A DNA stretch of 64,000 nucleotides from Bacteroidota bacterium (GTDB lineage Bacteria > Bacteroidota > Bacteroidia > Bacteroidales > VadinHA17). The notes beneath the pieces are model-generated. The model did not search any database. It saw only the letters and a list, made by a program, of their open reading frames with translations, and was not told the origin of the DNA. The stretch is from assembly GCA_016718875.1 (NCBI GenBank), contig JADKBL010000015.1:1-64000 (forward strand), given 5' to 3'. Made by a program: the position numbers and the translations under genes. Below, in pieces: positions 38,469-47,614 of this stretch (positions are counted from its first letter, which is position 1; every line of letters starts with the position of its first letter).

Positions 38469-41099
38469 TTATTTTGGGATTGAATTCAGGTCTCTGATAA
38501 ATGCATCTTTAAACCCTGCTTCTCTCAGGGCAGCAACATCCGGTTTAGCTTTGGATACCGAATTGTATTCACCTGTAACATACCTGTAGTAATTGTCAGA
38601 TGAGAATATTTCCCTTATGTCCTCAACATTCTTAAAAGTGTCCAGAGCTATTGGTTTTCTGGCAGCGGCAATCTGAATTGTATACTTCTTTCCTTCCGGT
38701 TTTTTTATTGTGACTATCTCTTCATCTCCTGATACCTGTAGAGGCTTACTAAGATCATACTGGGTAACGATATATGCATCCTTAAACCCTTTTTCACTTG
38801 CATAAGAAGAATACCTTACAGCATCAAGTTTATTCATGAATTCACCAATAACATAGGCAGTCCCGGATTCCATTTTAACCGGATTTATAAACAGGGAAGC
38901 AGGCATTTCAAGTGTACTGAAAATATTAGGTTTAAGTTCTTTTTCAGATTTAAGCAGGATAACACTGTATTTATATGATGAAGGGTGTCGTAAATGTCTC
39001 GGAGTATATGTCTCCTGCCTGATAGTAATCCCGGTCTTTGGGTCAATTATTCCAAATGTTGCTCTGCGATTATATTTTCTTCCCTCCGGATTATCTGTAC
39101 CATCATCATTAGTATTAAGGGCAGCAAAATCTGTACTTCCGAACACTTTTCTGATAAGCCTTTCAGATTTAATTCCCGATTTGGTAAGGTAGGCAATAAC
39201 AATATCCGCCCGTTTCTCGGCAAGCCTGATATTATGTTCCGGTGTCCCTTTTGAGTCAGTATAACCTGCTATTTCTATTTTTAGATCAGGATATTCAACC
39301 ATTATTGTCCTGAGCATGTCCAGAGAGGCAATTGCTTTATTATCAAGATTATAGCTGTCGAAATCGAAAAATATATTCTTGATCATAAGGAAGTTTTGAT
39401 TCACTACCTTCTCAGGAACAAGAGCCGAAGTGAGATGAATGGTGCTTCCTCCGTTATCAGATGGCAGGTTCAGTACAATTGTATCTGTCTTATAACCGAC
39501 TTGTCTTACATAAACTATATACTCTCCGGGGTTGATACTGAAGCTATACATTCCCGTATCTGTCAGATGTCGGGTTTTTTCTGTTACCTCTGCCCTTGGT
39601 TTGATATTTATTGTATCGGTTTTAGTCCCTATCTGACTGATAAGGATTTTAAATTCACCGGGTTTAATTTCAAGCTTGTAAGCTGAAGGATCCTGCACAG
39701 CAATGTTTTTCAGGGGAACACCGGTTCGTGCATCGGTGAGCAGTATGTTAGCCTTCCCCGGATCAATGGCAAGGCCATCCTGAGTGGTTACAATTCCTTC
39801 TGCTGCAATCTTATTATCGACCGGTTTAGCTGTCTTAATGGAATAGATATTTCTGTATCCTGCCTTTTCATTATAAAAACTTGCTATATAGCTTGTATCA
39901 CTGTTATTTATAATTATATAAGAATCATCTGTAGTTTTATTAACCGGATATGGAAGTCCTGTAGGACGGCTCCAGCTACCTCTTTTAAAAGAAGATCTGA
40001 AAACATCATAACCTCCTATGCTGGTATGACCGGAGGAGCTGAAAAACAGGGTACTATTATCAGGATTGAAGAAAGGTGTATTTTCATTGTACGGGGTGTT
40101 TATCTCACTGCCGCAATTGACAGGTTTCCTCCAAGATCCATCTTTATCTTTTTCAGTCTTCCATATGTCAAGTTCACCTTTGCCACCAGGTTGATTACTT
40201 GCATAATACAGAGTATTGCCATCAGGAGTAATAAATCCGTGAGCTTCCCAGTATATCGTGTTAATTGTTTTACCAAGGCTTTTGATTTTAGACCATGTTG
40301 AGTCTTTTCTCTGGCTGTAATAAAGGTTTCCATCATCCCCGTCATCCATGTATATCAGGAGAAATCTGCCATCCCCTGTAATTGAATTGGAATAGTATCT
40401 GTCAAGTCCGCCAAGCTGATTTGTTATTTCAACCGGAAGTTTCCATTTATCACTTTTATATGAGCAAAAGATCCTGGTTTTCCCGTTTTGTTTTTGTGTG
40501 AATACAAATACGGAGTCGTTTTTGGATAAGACAGGGTTTAAAGCGCCCGGATATTCCTTTAACCATGGAAAAAGCAGTGTGGATTCAGTATTTAATGGTT
40601 TTTTTTCAGCTTCAATTGCATATTTGCAATTCCTGATTTGATCATTGATGTACTCAGCACTGAAAATATCTAATCCTGAAAGTCTTCTCTTTGCCTCAGT
40701 AAATAATACGATAGCTTTTTCCAGGCTGTCGTTCTGCTGACATGCTATCGCAATATACAGATATGTATCAAGCGGGGCTTTATCACCGTATTCTGTATAC
40801 TCATTATCAGTTCTGACTACATTTGAAACAGCTTTTCTGAGGTATTTAAGAGCCTCTGCTCTTTTCCCGTCGACGTTGAGGTAGGCAGTTCCAAGCTTGG
40901 CAGAAATATTTGCATTCTCAGGAAAAGCGTCAGCAATTGGTTTGTAATGATCAGCTGCCTTTTCATAATCCTGTTCATAATAGAAATATGTATCCGCTTC
41001 CTGGACTGCTTTTATGAATTGTTTCTTTGTGAGTGTTTGTGCAGAAATAAGGAGATGGTTCAAGATAATTAAAGAAACCAGCAAGACCTTCCTGTTCAC
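38469..41099 (-). CDS. PorE-like protein: TPR, PD40 propeller, CRD, OmpA domain and SPOR-like tail
   Basis: 876 residues with a signal peptide. TPR helices span about residues 25-165 (YYEQDYEKAADHYKPIADAF). PD40 blades span about 185-420 (FITPDGNTLYYASNQPGG, FFNPDNSTLFFSSSGH). Two tandem carboxypeptidase-regulatory-like units carry KPGEFKILISQIGTKTDTI and NPGEYIVYVRQVGYKTDTI. An OmpA peptidoglycan-binding domain follows (about 580-690; IFFDFDSYNLDNKA, GYTDSKGTPEHNIRLAEKRA). The C-terminal ~170 residues hold two SPOR-like units. TPR-WD40-CRD-OmpA is the plan of T9SS component PorE, which ties the T9SS outer-membrane machinery to peptidoglycan; the SPOR tail is an addition. It is the last gene of a four-paralog array. 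Confidence 0.8.
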   Translation of the reverse strand: MNRKVLLVSLIILNHLLISAQTLTKKQFIKAVQEADTYFYYEQDYEKAADHYKPIADAFPENANISAKLGTAYLNVDGKRAEALKYLRKAVSNVVRTDNEYTEYGDKAPLDTYLYIAIACQQNDSLEKAIVLFTEAKRRLSGLDIFSAEYINDQIRNCKYAIEAEKKPLNTESTLLFPWLKEYPGALNPVLSKNDSVFVFTQKQNGKTRIFCSYKSDKWKLPVEITNQLGGLDRYYSNSITGDGRFLLIYMDDGDDGNLYYSQRKDSTWSKIKSLGKTINTIYWEAHGFITPDGNTLYYASNQPGGKGELDIWKTEKDKDGSWRKPVNCGSEINTPYNENTPFFNPDNSTLFFSSSGHTSIGGYDVFRSSFKRGSWSRPTGLPYPVNKTTDDSYIIINNSDTSYIASFYNEKAGYRNIYSIKTAKPVDNKIAAEGIVTTQDGLAIDPGKANILLTDARTGVPLKNIAVQDPSAYKLEIKPGEFKILISQIGTKTDTINIKPRAEVTEKTRHLTDTGMYSFSINPGEYIVYVRQVGYKTDTIVLNLPSDNGGSTIHLTSALVPEKVVNQNFLMIKNIFFDFDSYNLDNKAIASLDMLRTIMVEYPDLKIEIAGYTDSKGTPEHNIRLAEKRADIVIAYLTKSGIKSERLIRKVFGSTDFAALNTNDDGTDNPEGRKYNRRATFGIIDPKTGITIRQETYTPRHLRHPSSYKYSVILLKSEKELKPNIFSTLEMPASLFINPVKMESGTAYVIGEFMNKLDAVRYSSYASEKGFKDAYIVTQYDLSKPLQVSGDEEIVTIKKPEGKKYTIQIAAARKPIALDTFKNVEDIREIFSSDNYYRYVTGEYNSVSKAKPDVAALREAGFKDAFIRDLNSIPK

Positions 41100-41124
41100 G
41101 ATGGGTAATTATTTATTATTCCGT

Positions 41125-43095
41125 TTATTTTGAGACTTTCTTTATGAATATTTCTTCAGGATACCCTCTCCTGATAAGCTCCAGTCTCCAGGCATAGGCT
41201 TCCTCTCTGGTTTTGAACTGACCTGTTGTGTACCTGTAGAATTTATCTTCTTCATTATGCATAACCTTCAGGTTGTCGATTCTCTTAAAGTAGCTGACAT
41301 CAACCGGCTTAATAAGGGCAATTACCTGAACAGTATAATATAAGATATCAGCATCATTTATGTTCTTATCACTTACGTCACTTACATTGACATTACTTAC
41401 CATCATGCTTGAATCGATAGATAATACTACAGGTATTGCAGAGAGATTTATTTTTTCAAACTCTTCAACAGGTTTTTCAGGTTCAACAACTGTTGCCGGT
41501 ATAGGTCTGTTTGGATCTGGTTCAAGTGTTACATCAAGGGTAATGATAGAAGCCGGATGATTGTAAAGTATGGTGGTATCGATTTTATGTGTGAAATAAA
41601 AATTACTTGCGTAACTAATAGAATACCTGCCGGGAGGAACAATAAAATTATAGCGGCCTGTAAATTTATTAGGATATCCGACATCGACTGTATCACCTGT
41701 TTCACTGTTCAGCAGATGGATAAAATAATTCTTGTCAAAAGGAACGATAGTATCACTAAGGCTGTAAACCCCTGTGATTTCAAATGTTCTTACTTCCTCA
41801 GAAACTCCGATCGCAAGAAACATTATGTCACGTTTTTTATAATCGGTGGTTATTGAATAATAGGCGCTCTTGCCATTATCGAATGGCTGATAAAATTTAT
41901 CGTCATCGCTTGAGTTAAGAGGATAACCAATATTTTCAGGTGTCTGCCAGGCAGACTGAGTGAACAGGCTTCTGAAGTTGTCATAACCTCCCATTGAAGA
42001 ATGTCCTTCGGATGAAAAATAAAGAATAGTACCGTCATTAGTTATGAAGGGAGTATCTTCATTATAGGGGGTATTGACAACAGGTCCCAGATTAACTGCG
42101 GGGCCCCATTCTCCAATTCCATCCTTTTCTGAAACATAAATATCGAGGTTTCCCTGTCCGCCATCCCTGTTGCTTGTGAAATAGAGCTTTTTCCCGTCTG
42201 CAGAAACCGAAGCATGTGATTCATAGAACTTGGTATTGATGTTCCTGTTCAGCTTCTTAATAGGTGTCCAGTAACCATCCTTGTAATTGGATGAGTAAAT
42301 AGCACCGTCGTAGTTGTCTGTTTTATAAAGGAATAGTTCAGTTCCGTCACTGTTAAGACCGCATGAAGAGCAATCTTCACCTGCATTTATCTCATTAGTA
42401 ATCTCAATTGGGGGCTGCCATTTGCCTCTCTCTTTTCTGGAGTAAAAAATAACATTGACGATCCCTCGTTTTTCAGTATAAACAATTGTATTACCGTCAT
42501 AGCTCACAGCAGGGTTTTCATTAATTGAACCCAGGCTAAAGTCAGGTCCGAGTGTATTTTTTGTAAATAGGACAGGTGTTTCTTTGAGCTTGATAGCAGT
42601 TTTACAGGCCTGAATCTGCTGATCAATATATTCCAGATTCTGCATTCCTCCTTTAGACTTAGTCTCTGTAGCAAGTTTCTGAAATGTAAGCAGAGTATTC
42701 ATCCCTTTTTCAAGGTCATTATTAATCATATAGGCCTTTGCAAGAGAAAAATATGAATCAAGTGGAGCTCTCTTTTCTTTTAAAGTTGTTGTTTTTGAGT
42801 CATATGCTGCACTCTTTACAGCTTCCTCGAGGTATGGGATTGATTTTTCCTTTTCCCCCGGAATATTGAGGTAACATGTACCTATTTTATATTTAATATT
42901 AAGATTGTCAGGAGTTTCAAGAAGGAGGTAAAGCTGGTTCGCAAGTTCAAATTCCTCATACAGGTAGTATGATTCTGCCTGGGCAAAAATGTCCTTCATC
43001 TCTGAAGAAGATTGTGCCTGAACAGCTGATGAACAGATAAGTGCAATCAGCAACTGCAAAAACAAGCCAGAAATTCTATTCTTCAAATAGCCCAT
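41125..43095 (-). CDS. TPR/PD40 periplasmic protein with CRD and SPOR-like tail
   Basis: 656 residues with a signal peptide (ending near SSAVQAQ). TPR helices occupy about residues 28-165 (YYLYEEFELANQLYLLLET, INNDLEKGMNTLLTFQKL). PD40 blades occupy about 185-425 (ASVSADGKKLYFTSNRDGG, FITNDGTILYFSSEGH). A CRD-like segment follows (VPPGRYSISYASNFYFTHKIDTTIL). The C-terminal ~60 residues are SPOR-like (YYTVQVIALIKPVDVSYFKR, FYRYTTGQFKTREEAYAW). It is paralogous to its neighbours at 38469 and 43150 but has no OmpA domain, so any peptidoglycan contact would be through the SPOR-like tail. The spacing to the next gene is 25 bp. Confidence 0.78.
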   Translation of the reverse strand: MGYLKNRISGLFLQLLIALICSSAVQAQSSSEMKDIFAQAESYYLYEEFELANQLYLLLETPDNLNIKYKIGTCYLNIPGEKEKSIPYLEEAVKSAAYDSKTTTLKEKRAPLDSYFSLAKAYMINNDLEKGMNTLLTFQKLATETKSKGGMQNLEYIDQQIQACKTAIKLKETPVLFTKNTLGPDFSLGSINENPAVSYDGNTIVYTEKRGIVNVIFYSRKERGKWQPPIEITNEINAGEDCSSCGLNSDGTELFLYKTDNYDGAIYSSNYKDGYWTPIKKLNRNINTKFYESHASVSADGKKLYFTSNRDGGQGNLDIYVSEKDGIGEWGPAVNLGPVVNTPYNEDTPFITNDGTILYFSSEGHSSMGGYDNFRSLFTQSAWQTPENIGYPLNSSDDDKFYQPFDNGKSAYYSITTDYKKRDIMFLAIGVSEEVRTFEITGVYSLSDTIVPFDKNYFIHLLNSETGDTVDVGYPNKFTGRYNFIVPPGRYSISYASNFYFTHKIDTTILYNHPASIITLDVTLEPDPNRPIPATVVEPEKPVEEFEKINLSAIPVVLSIDSSMMVSNVNVSDVSDKNINDADILYYTVQVIALIKPVDVSYFKRIDNLKVMHNEEDKFYRYTTGQFKTREEAYAWRLELIRRGYPEEIFIKKVSK

Positions 43096-43149
43096 TAAAA
43101 CAAATATACTCTTTTTTTCTATTGCAGAACACTATTTTGCGTTCATTTT

Positions 43150-44424
43150 TCATTTCAGGATTATCCTGTACAGATCTTCCCTGCCGAAGCCATCTGTTTC
43201 CTTGTCGAGAAAGAGATAGCCGCTTTTACCATCGGCAGAAGGCATGAAGTAAGTATTATCATCGGTAGTATTTAACGGATATCCCATGTTTTCAGGTTTT
43301 TTCCACGATCCTGATGATAGCTTTTCGGACCTGAAAAGATCATATCCGCCCATATTCTCATGTCCCTGTGAACTGAAAAAGAGTGTCTTGTCGTGATTGG
43401 CCAGAAACGCCCTGTCCTCATTGAACACAGTGTTTATTTCTGGTCCCATATTTACTGCAGGACCCCATTCCCCATTAACTTTTCTTGATATATAAAGATC
43501 AAGTCCGCCAAAACCGCCAGGTTTGTCAGAAGCAAAAATAAGCAGATTATCATCTTCTGAGATAGATGCATGAGATTCCCAGTATTTGGTATTTATGTTC
43601 TTATTAAGCTTAATTGCAGGTGACCAGACAGTGCCATTAAATGAGGAAACATATATGTCACTGTTAAAGTTGTCATCTTTTGAAATGAAGAGTTGTCTGC
43701 CGTCTTTTGTCAGCGATGAGATTACTACATCCCCGTCTATCTTCAGATCAGGATAGATATTTACCGGACCGCCCCATTTATTATTCTGCAGTTGGCTAAA
43801 CATGATTGCATCATAGAATTTCAGAGAGGACATAAAAACAAACGATTTGCCGTCGGAGGAAATAGCAGGATTAAAATTTGAATTGTTGTCATTGAATATT
43901 TCTCCCAGATTCTCCATTGTAAATGTTACAGGTTTGTCAATGAGTATTTTGGCCATATCACAAACCTCTATTTCATGATCAATAAACCCAATATTTTCAG
44001 TATCATCAGCAAGAAGAGTTTTCTTGTATTTCAGGTAGGCCTCCTTCGCTTTTTCAAAATTATAATTGATTCTGTAGGCTCTTGCCAGTTCATAGAGTGC
44101 ATCATAAGGTGCGGCGATCTGATTTAAAGTACCCTCTTTATGTTTAGCCGACATGTTTTTGGCAGCTTCTTCAAGATATTTTACTGCAAGTTCTTTTTTG
44201 CCCGGCATATTAATATAGCAGACCCCGATGCAGAATGCCAGGTTAGCATTCTCGCTCTTTTCAGAATAGATTTGCAGATAATAATTGAGTGCCTCAGAAT
44301 AGTCCTCATTCATAAATAAATATTCAGCCTCCAGGAATGTGTCCTGAAGTTGCTTACTGTCCTGTGCGTGAAGCGATAAAGTAAAAAAAATTATTACCAG
44401 CAGACTTGCAGTTTTCTTAATCAT
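43150..44424 (-). CDS. TPR/PD40 periplasmic protein (short paralog)
   Basis: 424 residues: signal peptide, TPR helices (about residues 25-160; YLFMNEDYSEALNYYLQIY) and PD40 blades (about 175-420; SISEDDNLLIFASDKPGGFGG, FLANHDKTLFFSSQGHENMGG). It stops after the propeller, so it is the minimal form of the array. Shared phrases with its neighbours, such as NINTKYWESHAS and GGYDLFRS, mark recent tandem duplication. It may be a soluble periplasmic adaptor. A terminator lies upstream, between it and the 956-residue paralog, so it begins a new transcript or relies on read-through. Confidence 0.78.
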   Translation of the reverse strand: MIKKTASLLVIIFFTLSLHAQDSKQLQDTFLEAEYLFMNEDYSEALNYYLQIYSEKSENANLAFCIGVCYINMPGKKELAVKYLEEAAKNMSAKHKEGTLNQIAAPYDALYELARAYRINYNFEKAKEAYLKYKKTLLADDTENIGFIDHEIEVCDMAKILIDKPVTFTMENLGEIFNDNNSNFNPAISSDGKSFVFMSSLKFYDAIMFSQLQNNKWGGPVNIYPDLKIDGDVVISSLTKDGRQLFISKDDNFNSDIYVSSFNGTVWSPAIKLNKNINTKYWESHASISEDDNLLIFASDKPGGFGGLDLYISRKVNGEWGPAVNMGPEINTVFNEDRAFLANHDKTLFFSSQGHENMGGYDLFRSEKLSSGSWKKPENMGYPLNTTDDNTYFMPSADGKSGYLFLDKETDGFGREDLYRIILK

Positions 44425-44487
44425 CTTCTCTTTTTTAGATTAACAAATTTATCAAAAAAAATCAATGAAAAATCTTCATAGCCATAA

Positions 44488-44513
44488 TAAAAAAGGGCTG
44501 AATTAACAGCCCC
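44488..44513 (-). terminator. Rho-independent terminator after the 956-residue PD40 gene
   Basis: On the minus strand GGGCTG-TTAATT-CAGCCC (44512-44495) is followed by six Ts. It lies just beyond the gene's TAA at 44522, so the largest paralog is transcribed separately from the other three. Confidence 0.8.
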
Positions 44514-44521
44514 ATTTTATT

Positions 44522-47392
44522 TTATTGTTTTTTCTTCTTCTTCTTGGAATTAATGTAAAATATGAAGAACAACATTGTTACCCCGAGAACAATCCAGAGT
44601 ACCCAGAGTTTCCCTGTTTCCTTAGCTGCTGCCTGGTTTTCCCTGATTGTTTCGGCTGGCAGATTCCTTGATGTAATAAGCTTTGAAATTGTCTTATAAA
44701 GCTCTTCTTCAGAATACTTGCCCTTATTCTTTTCTGACAGTAGGAATACAAGCAATTCCTTAGCTGTTTTTATCTTCTCCTTCCTGAGATCGATTGACTT
44801 GAGGAATGACAGAAGTGGTTCATCGGCATTACTGATGAGGTCGTTAAGGAATTGTTCCGCGCTTGTATCGGGCACAGTACTTATGGCCAGCATCAGCTCA
44901 GCAAACTGATTGATTGTAAGGCCTCTCTTTATAACCTCAGTGCGGAATGATATCAGCCATTTTTCCCTGACTTTTATATTCTGCAGATCAACTGCTGCAA
45001 CTGCATCCCTTATAATATTGCCCTGTTCAGATGTTTCACTGTATGTAAGAATTTTTTCTCTAAGGACTAGGATTGCAGGATCAGTACCTGATAATATCTG
45101 ATTTGCAAGTTTATTTAAATCTTCAGCAGTAATCCTTCCCTGACTTTTCTTTGCAACATATTCCTGAAGATCAGTCCATGATTTCAGGCCAAGTTCATTA
45201 ATATCAATCCCTTCAAGAATTGTCTTCATTTCACCTGTGGCATATTTAGCCATCAGATCAACCGCTGCCTGGGTAAGAATATTATCCATCAGGGCAACTT
45301 TAAGGGCAAGCATATCAACTTCTTCCGGACTAATACTCTTTTTGGCAGCTTCTTCTTTAAGGTACGCTATAAGATCATCAGTTGTACCGAACTGGTGTTT
45401 GCTGGTATTTGCTTCATCAATTACCGAAGTCAGTTCGCCTGATGAACGATTTTTGAGTAACCCGGTGAGTGCAGCTATCTGTTTTTTGGAAATTATTCTT
45501 GTGTATTCAGGCCTAACGAGTGGCTGACGTGTAAACTCTTTTTCCTTTGTAATAAAGACATCAGTGGATGTGACATTGTTAAATTTGTCAGTAAGTGTGA
45601 AGACTATCCTGTTATTGCCTTCAGCCGGCATCATCTTATACGTGAAAACGGTGTCATTGATAACAAATTTTTCTGTTGACAGAAGTGAATCACCTACCCA
45701 ATGCTCAACAGTAAGAATGGAACCCGGCTCGACTTTAAGTGGAATAATCAGTGAATCTCCTTTTGCCACCGTAATGGTTTTGTTGCTTTCAACCCTGAGA
45801 TCAGCTACAAAATCAGTTCGGGGAAGAATGGTACTTCCCATCAGTAAACTGTCGCTGACAAAATCAATTGGAAGTGAAAGGTCTTTTACAATTTTGTCGC
45901 CGCCTTCAGCTTCGAAAGTTACCTTGTAATTGCCATGAGGCAATTCAAATGTGAATTCGCCAGTTTTTGGATCAGAATAGACAACAAGAATCTGGTTTGG
46001 ATCCGTAATATTTAAAGCACTTATCTTAATACTGTCATTTTTATTTGACATAAGGTCCGCAATCCGGGCAAATCCTTTTACAGTAAATTTGCGCGGATGC
46101 TGGTCAGAAAATATTTCAATACGGTAAATATCCTGTTTGCCGAATCCCTGAGGTTTGTCGATTGCATAGTACCCTTCATAACCCTGTCCTACGGGTTTAA
46201 AGAATACATCGTCATCAGTTGAATTGATTGGATAACCGGCATTAAGGGGCACTGACCATTGGCCATTTTCGAGCAGGGTAGAGTAAAATACATCGTATCC
46301 GCCCATGTTGAAATGCCCCCTGGAACTGAAGAAGAGTGTTTTGTCATCCTTGCTCAGGAAAGGTGATTCCTCATTGTAAACAGTGTTAATTACCGGACCA
46401 AGGTTCTCTGGTGTTCCCCAATCCCCAGCTGTATCTCTTTTCGATACATAAATATCGAGACCGCCTAATGATCCCTTCCTGTTGCTGGTGAAATAGAGCT
46501 TTTTGTTATCATGTGATACCGTAGCATGAGATTCCCAGTATTTTGTATTGATATTATCGTTAAGCTTAACAGGTAACCCCCAGATTCCGTTAGTGAAAGT
46601 AGAAGTATAAATTATCCCGTCAAAATCAAGTGAACTGTAAAGGTAAAGTGTTTTGCCATCACTTGAGATTGAAGTTGGAAACAGTTCACGGTCGACTGTT
46701 AAAATTTCGTTCAAATTTATCGGACCTGACCATTGTCCGTTAATTTTGGTAGAATAAAGGATAGCATCATAAAAGGCTTCTGTTTTAGAATAGATCAAAA
46801 TGTCCTCATTATCTGACACTACCGGGTTGAATTCGGAATTTGCCTCATTAATGAAAGTTCCAAGGTTATTTGCCTTGATAAACAGAGGTTTACTCATTAG
46901 TTCCTTGGCATTCAGACACGACTGGATCTGTAGGTTCACAACTGCAGTGTCGTAAATGTCACTGTTCAGGTTTTTCTGGAATTGCCTGTAAGTCTCAAGA
47001 GCTTTGTCAAGCTGATTATTTATTCTGTATGCATTTGCAAGAAAATACAAAGCATCGTAGGGTGCACCTTTCTCCTTAAAGTTACCTTCCTTGTAATCAG
47101 GGTTGATATTTTTTACTGCATCTTCAAGATATGATACAGCTTTTTCCTTCTCCCCCGGAGTATTTATGTAACATTGCCCTATCCTGTATTTAAAATTTGC
47201 GTTATTGGGATAACTCTTTATTAGCTTCAGATAGGCAGGCAAAGCATCCTTATAGGCTTCAAAAAGGATCCAGCTCTCTGCCTCATAAAAACTATTCCTG
47301 TTTTCAATCCTGGCCTGCGGATAGAGATCATTTATGCAAAATAATGCCAGTGTCAGAGATACCAGAACGATCCTTTTCATAGTAGATTTCAA
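44522..47392 (-). CDS. TPR/PD40 protein with long helical-repeat region and C-terminal membrane anchor
   Basis: 956 residues: signal peptide, TPR helices (about residues 30-170) and PD40 blades (about 190-430; TVSHDNKKLYFTSNRKGS, FLSKDDKTLFFSSRGHFNMGG). A CRD-like strand region (FELPHGNYKVTFEAEGGDKI) and a further beta region follow to about 620. Next comes a ~300-residue helical region with recurring T-x-x-(D/E)-L-x-x-(Y/F)-(L/V) starts, such as TTDDLIAYLKEEAAKKSISP, TDLQEYVAKKSQGRITAEDL and AKELLVFLLSEKNKGKYSEE. The chain ends in a membrane helix (LWVLWIVLGVTMLFFIFYI) and a lysine-rich tail. Unlike its paralogs it is thus an inner-membrane-anchored periplasmic protein. Function is unknown. 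Confidence 0.75.
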   Translation of the reverse strand: MKSTMKRIVLVSLTLALFCINDLYPQARIENRNSFYEAESWILFEAYKDALPAYLKLIKSYPNNANFKYRIGQCYINTPGEKEKAVSYLEDAVKNINPDYKEGNFKEKGAPYDALYFLANAYRINNQLDKALETYRQFQKNLNSDIYDTAVVNLQIQSCLNAKELMSKPLFIKANNLGTFINEANSEFNPVVSDNEDILIYSKTEAFYDAILYSTKINGQWSGPINLNEILTVDRELFPTSISSDGKTLYLYSSLDFDGIIYTSTFTNGIWGLPVKLNDNINTKYWESHATVSHDNKKLYFTSNRKGSLGGLDIYVSKRDTAGDWGTPENLGPVINTVYNEESPFLSKDDKTLFFSSRGHFNMGGYDVFYSTLLENGQWSVPLNAGYPINSTDDDVFFKPVGQGYEGYYAIDKPQGFGKQDIYRIEIFSDQHPRKFTVKGFARIADLMSNKNDSIKISALNITDPNQILVVYSDPKTGEFTFELPHGNYKVTFEAEGGDKIVKDLSLPIDFVSDSLLMGSTILPRTDFVADLRVESNKTITVAKGDSLIIPLKVEPGSILTVEHWVGDSLLSTEKFVINDTVFTYKMMPAEGNNRIVFTLTDKFNNVTSTDVFITKEKEFTRQPLVRPEYTRIISKKQIAALTGLLKNRSSGELTSVIDEANTSKHQFGTTDDLIAYLKEEAAKKSISPEEVDMLALKVALMDNILTQAAVDLMAKYATGEMKTILEGIDINELGLKSWTDLQEYVAKKSQGRITAEDLNKLANQILSGTDPAILVLREKILTYSETSEQGNIIRDAVAAVDLQNIKVREKWLISFRTEVIKRGLTINQFAELMLAISTVPDTSAEQFLNDLISNADEPLLSFLKSIDLRKEKIKTAKELLVFLLSEKNKGKYSEEELYKTISKLITSRNLPAETIRENQAAAKETGKLWVLWIVLGVTMLFFIFYINSKKKKKKQ

Positions 47393-47614
47393 ATGACCTT
47401 TTAATACTTTCTCATTATCATTGCCTTAAGCAATCCCCTTGTCAAAACACAATAAACAGAAATTCGGTCTAAATTTCTGCTTCAAACTACTAATATAACA
47501 GAATTTTAAGAAAAAAGATAATATTTAGTAAATATCCTTTTACAATCATCTAAAAACCAATCAATATTGTCAGTATTAAAATGATCGCAATATCTGATTC
47601 CAACTTGTTAACAG

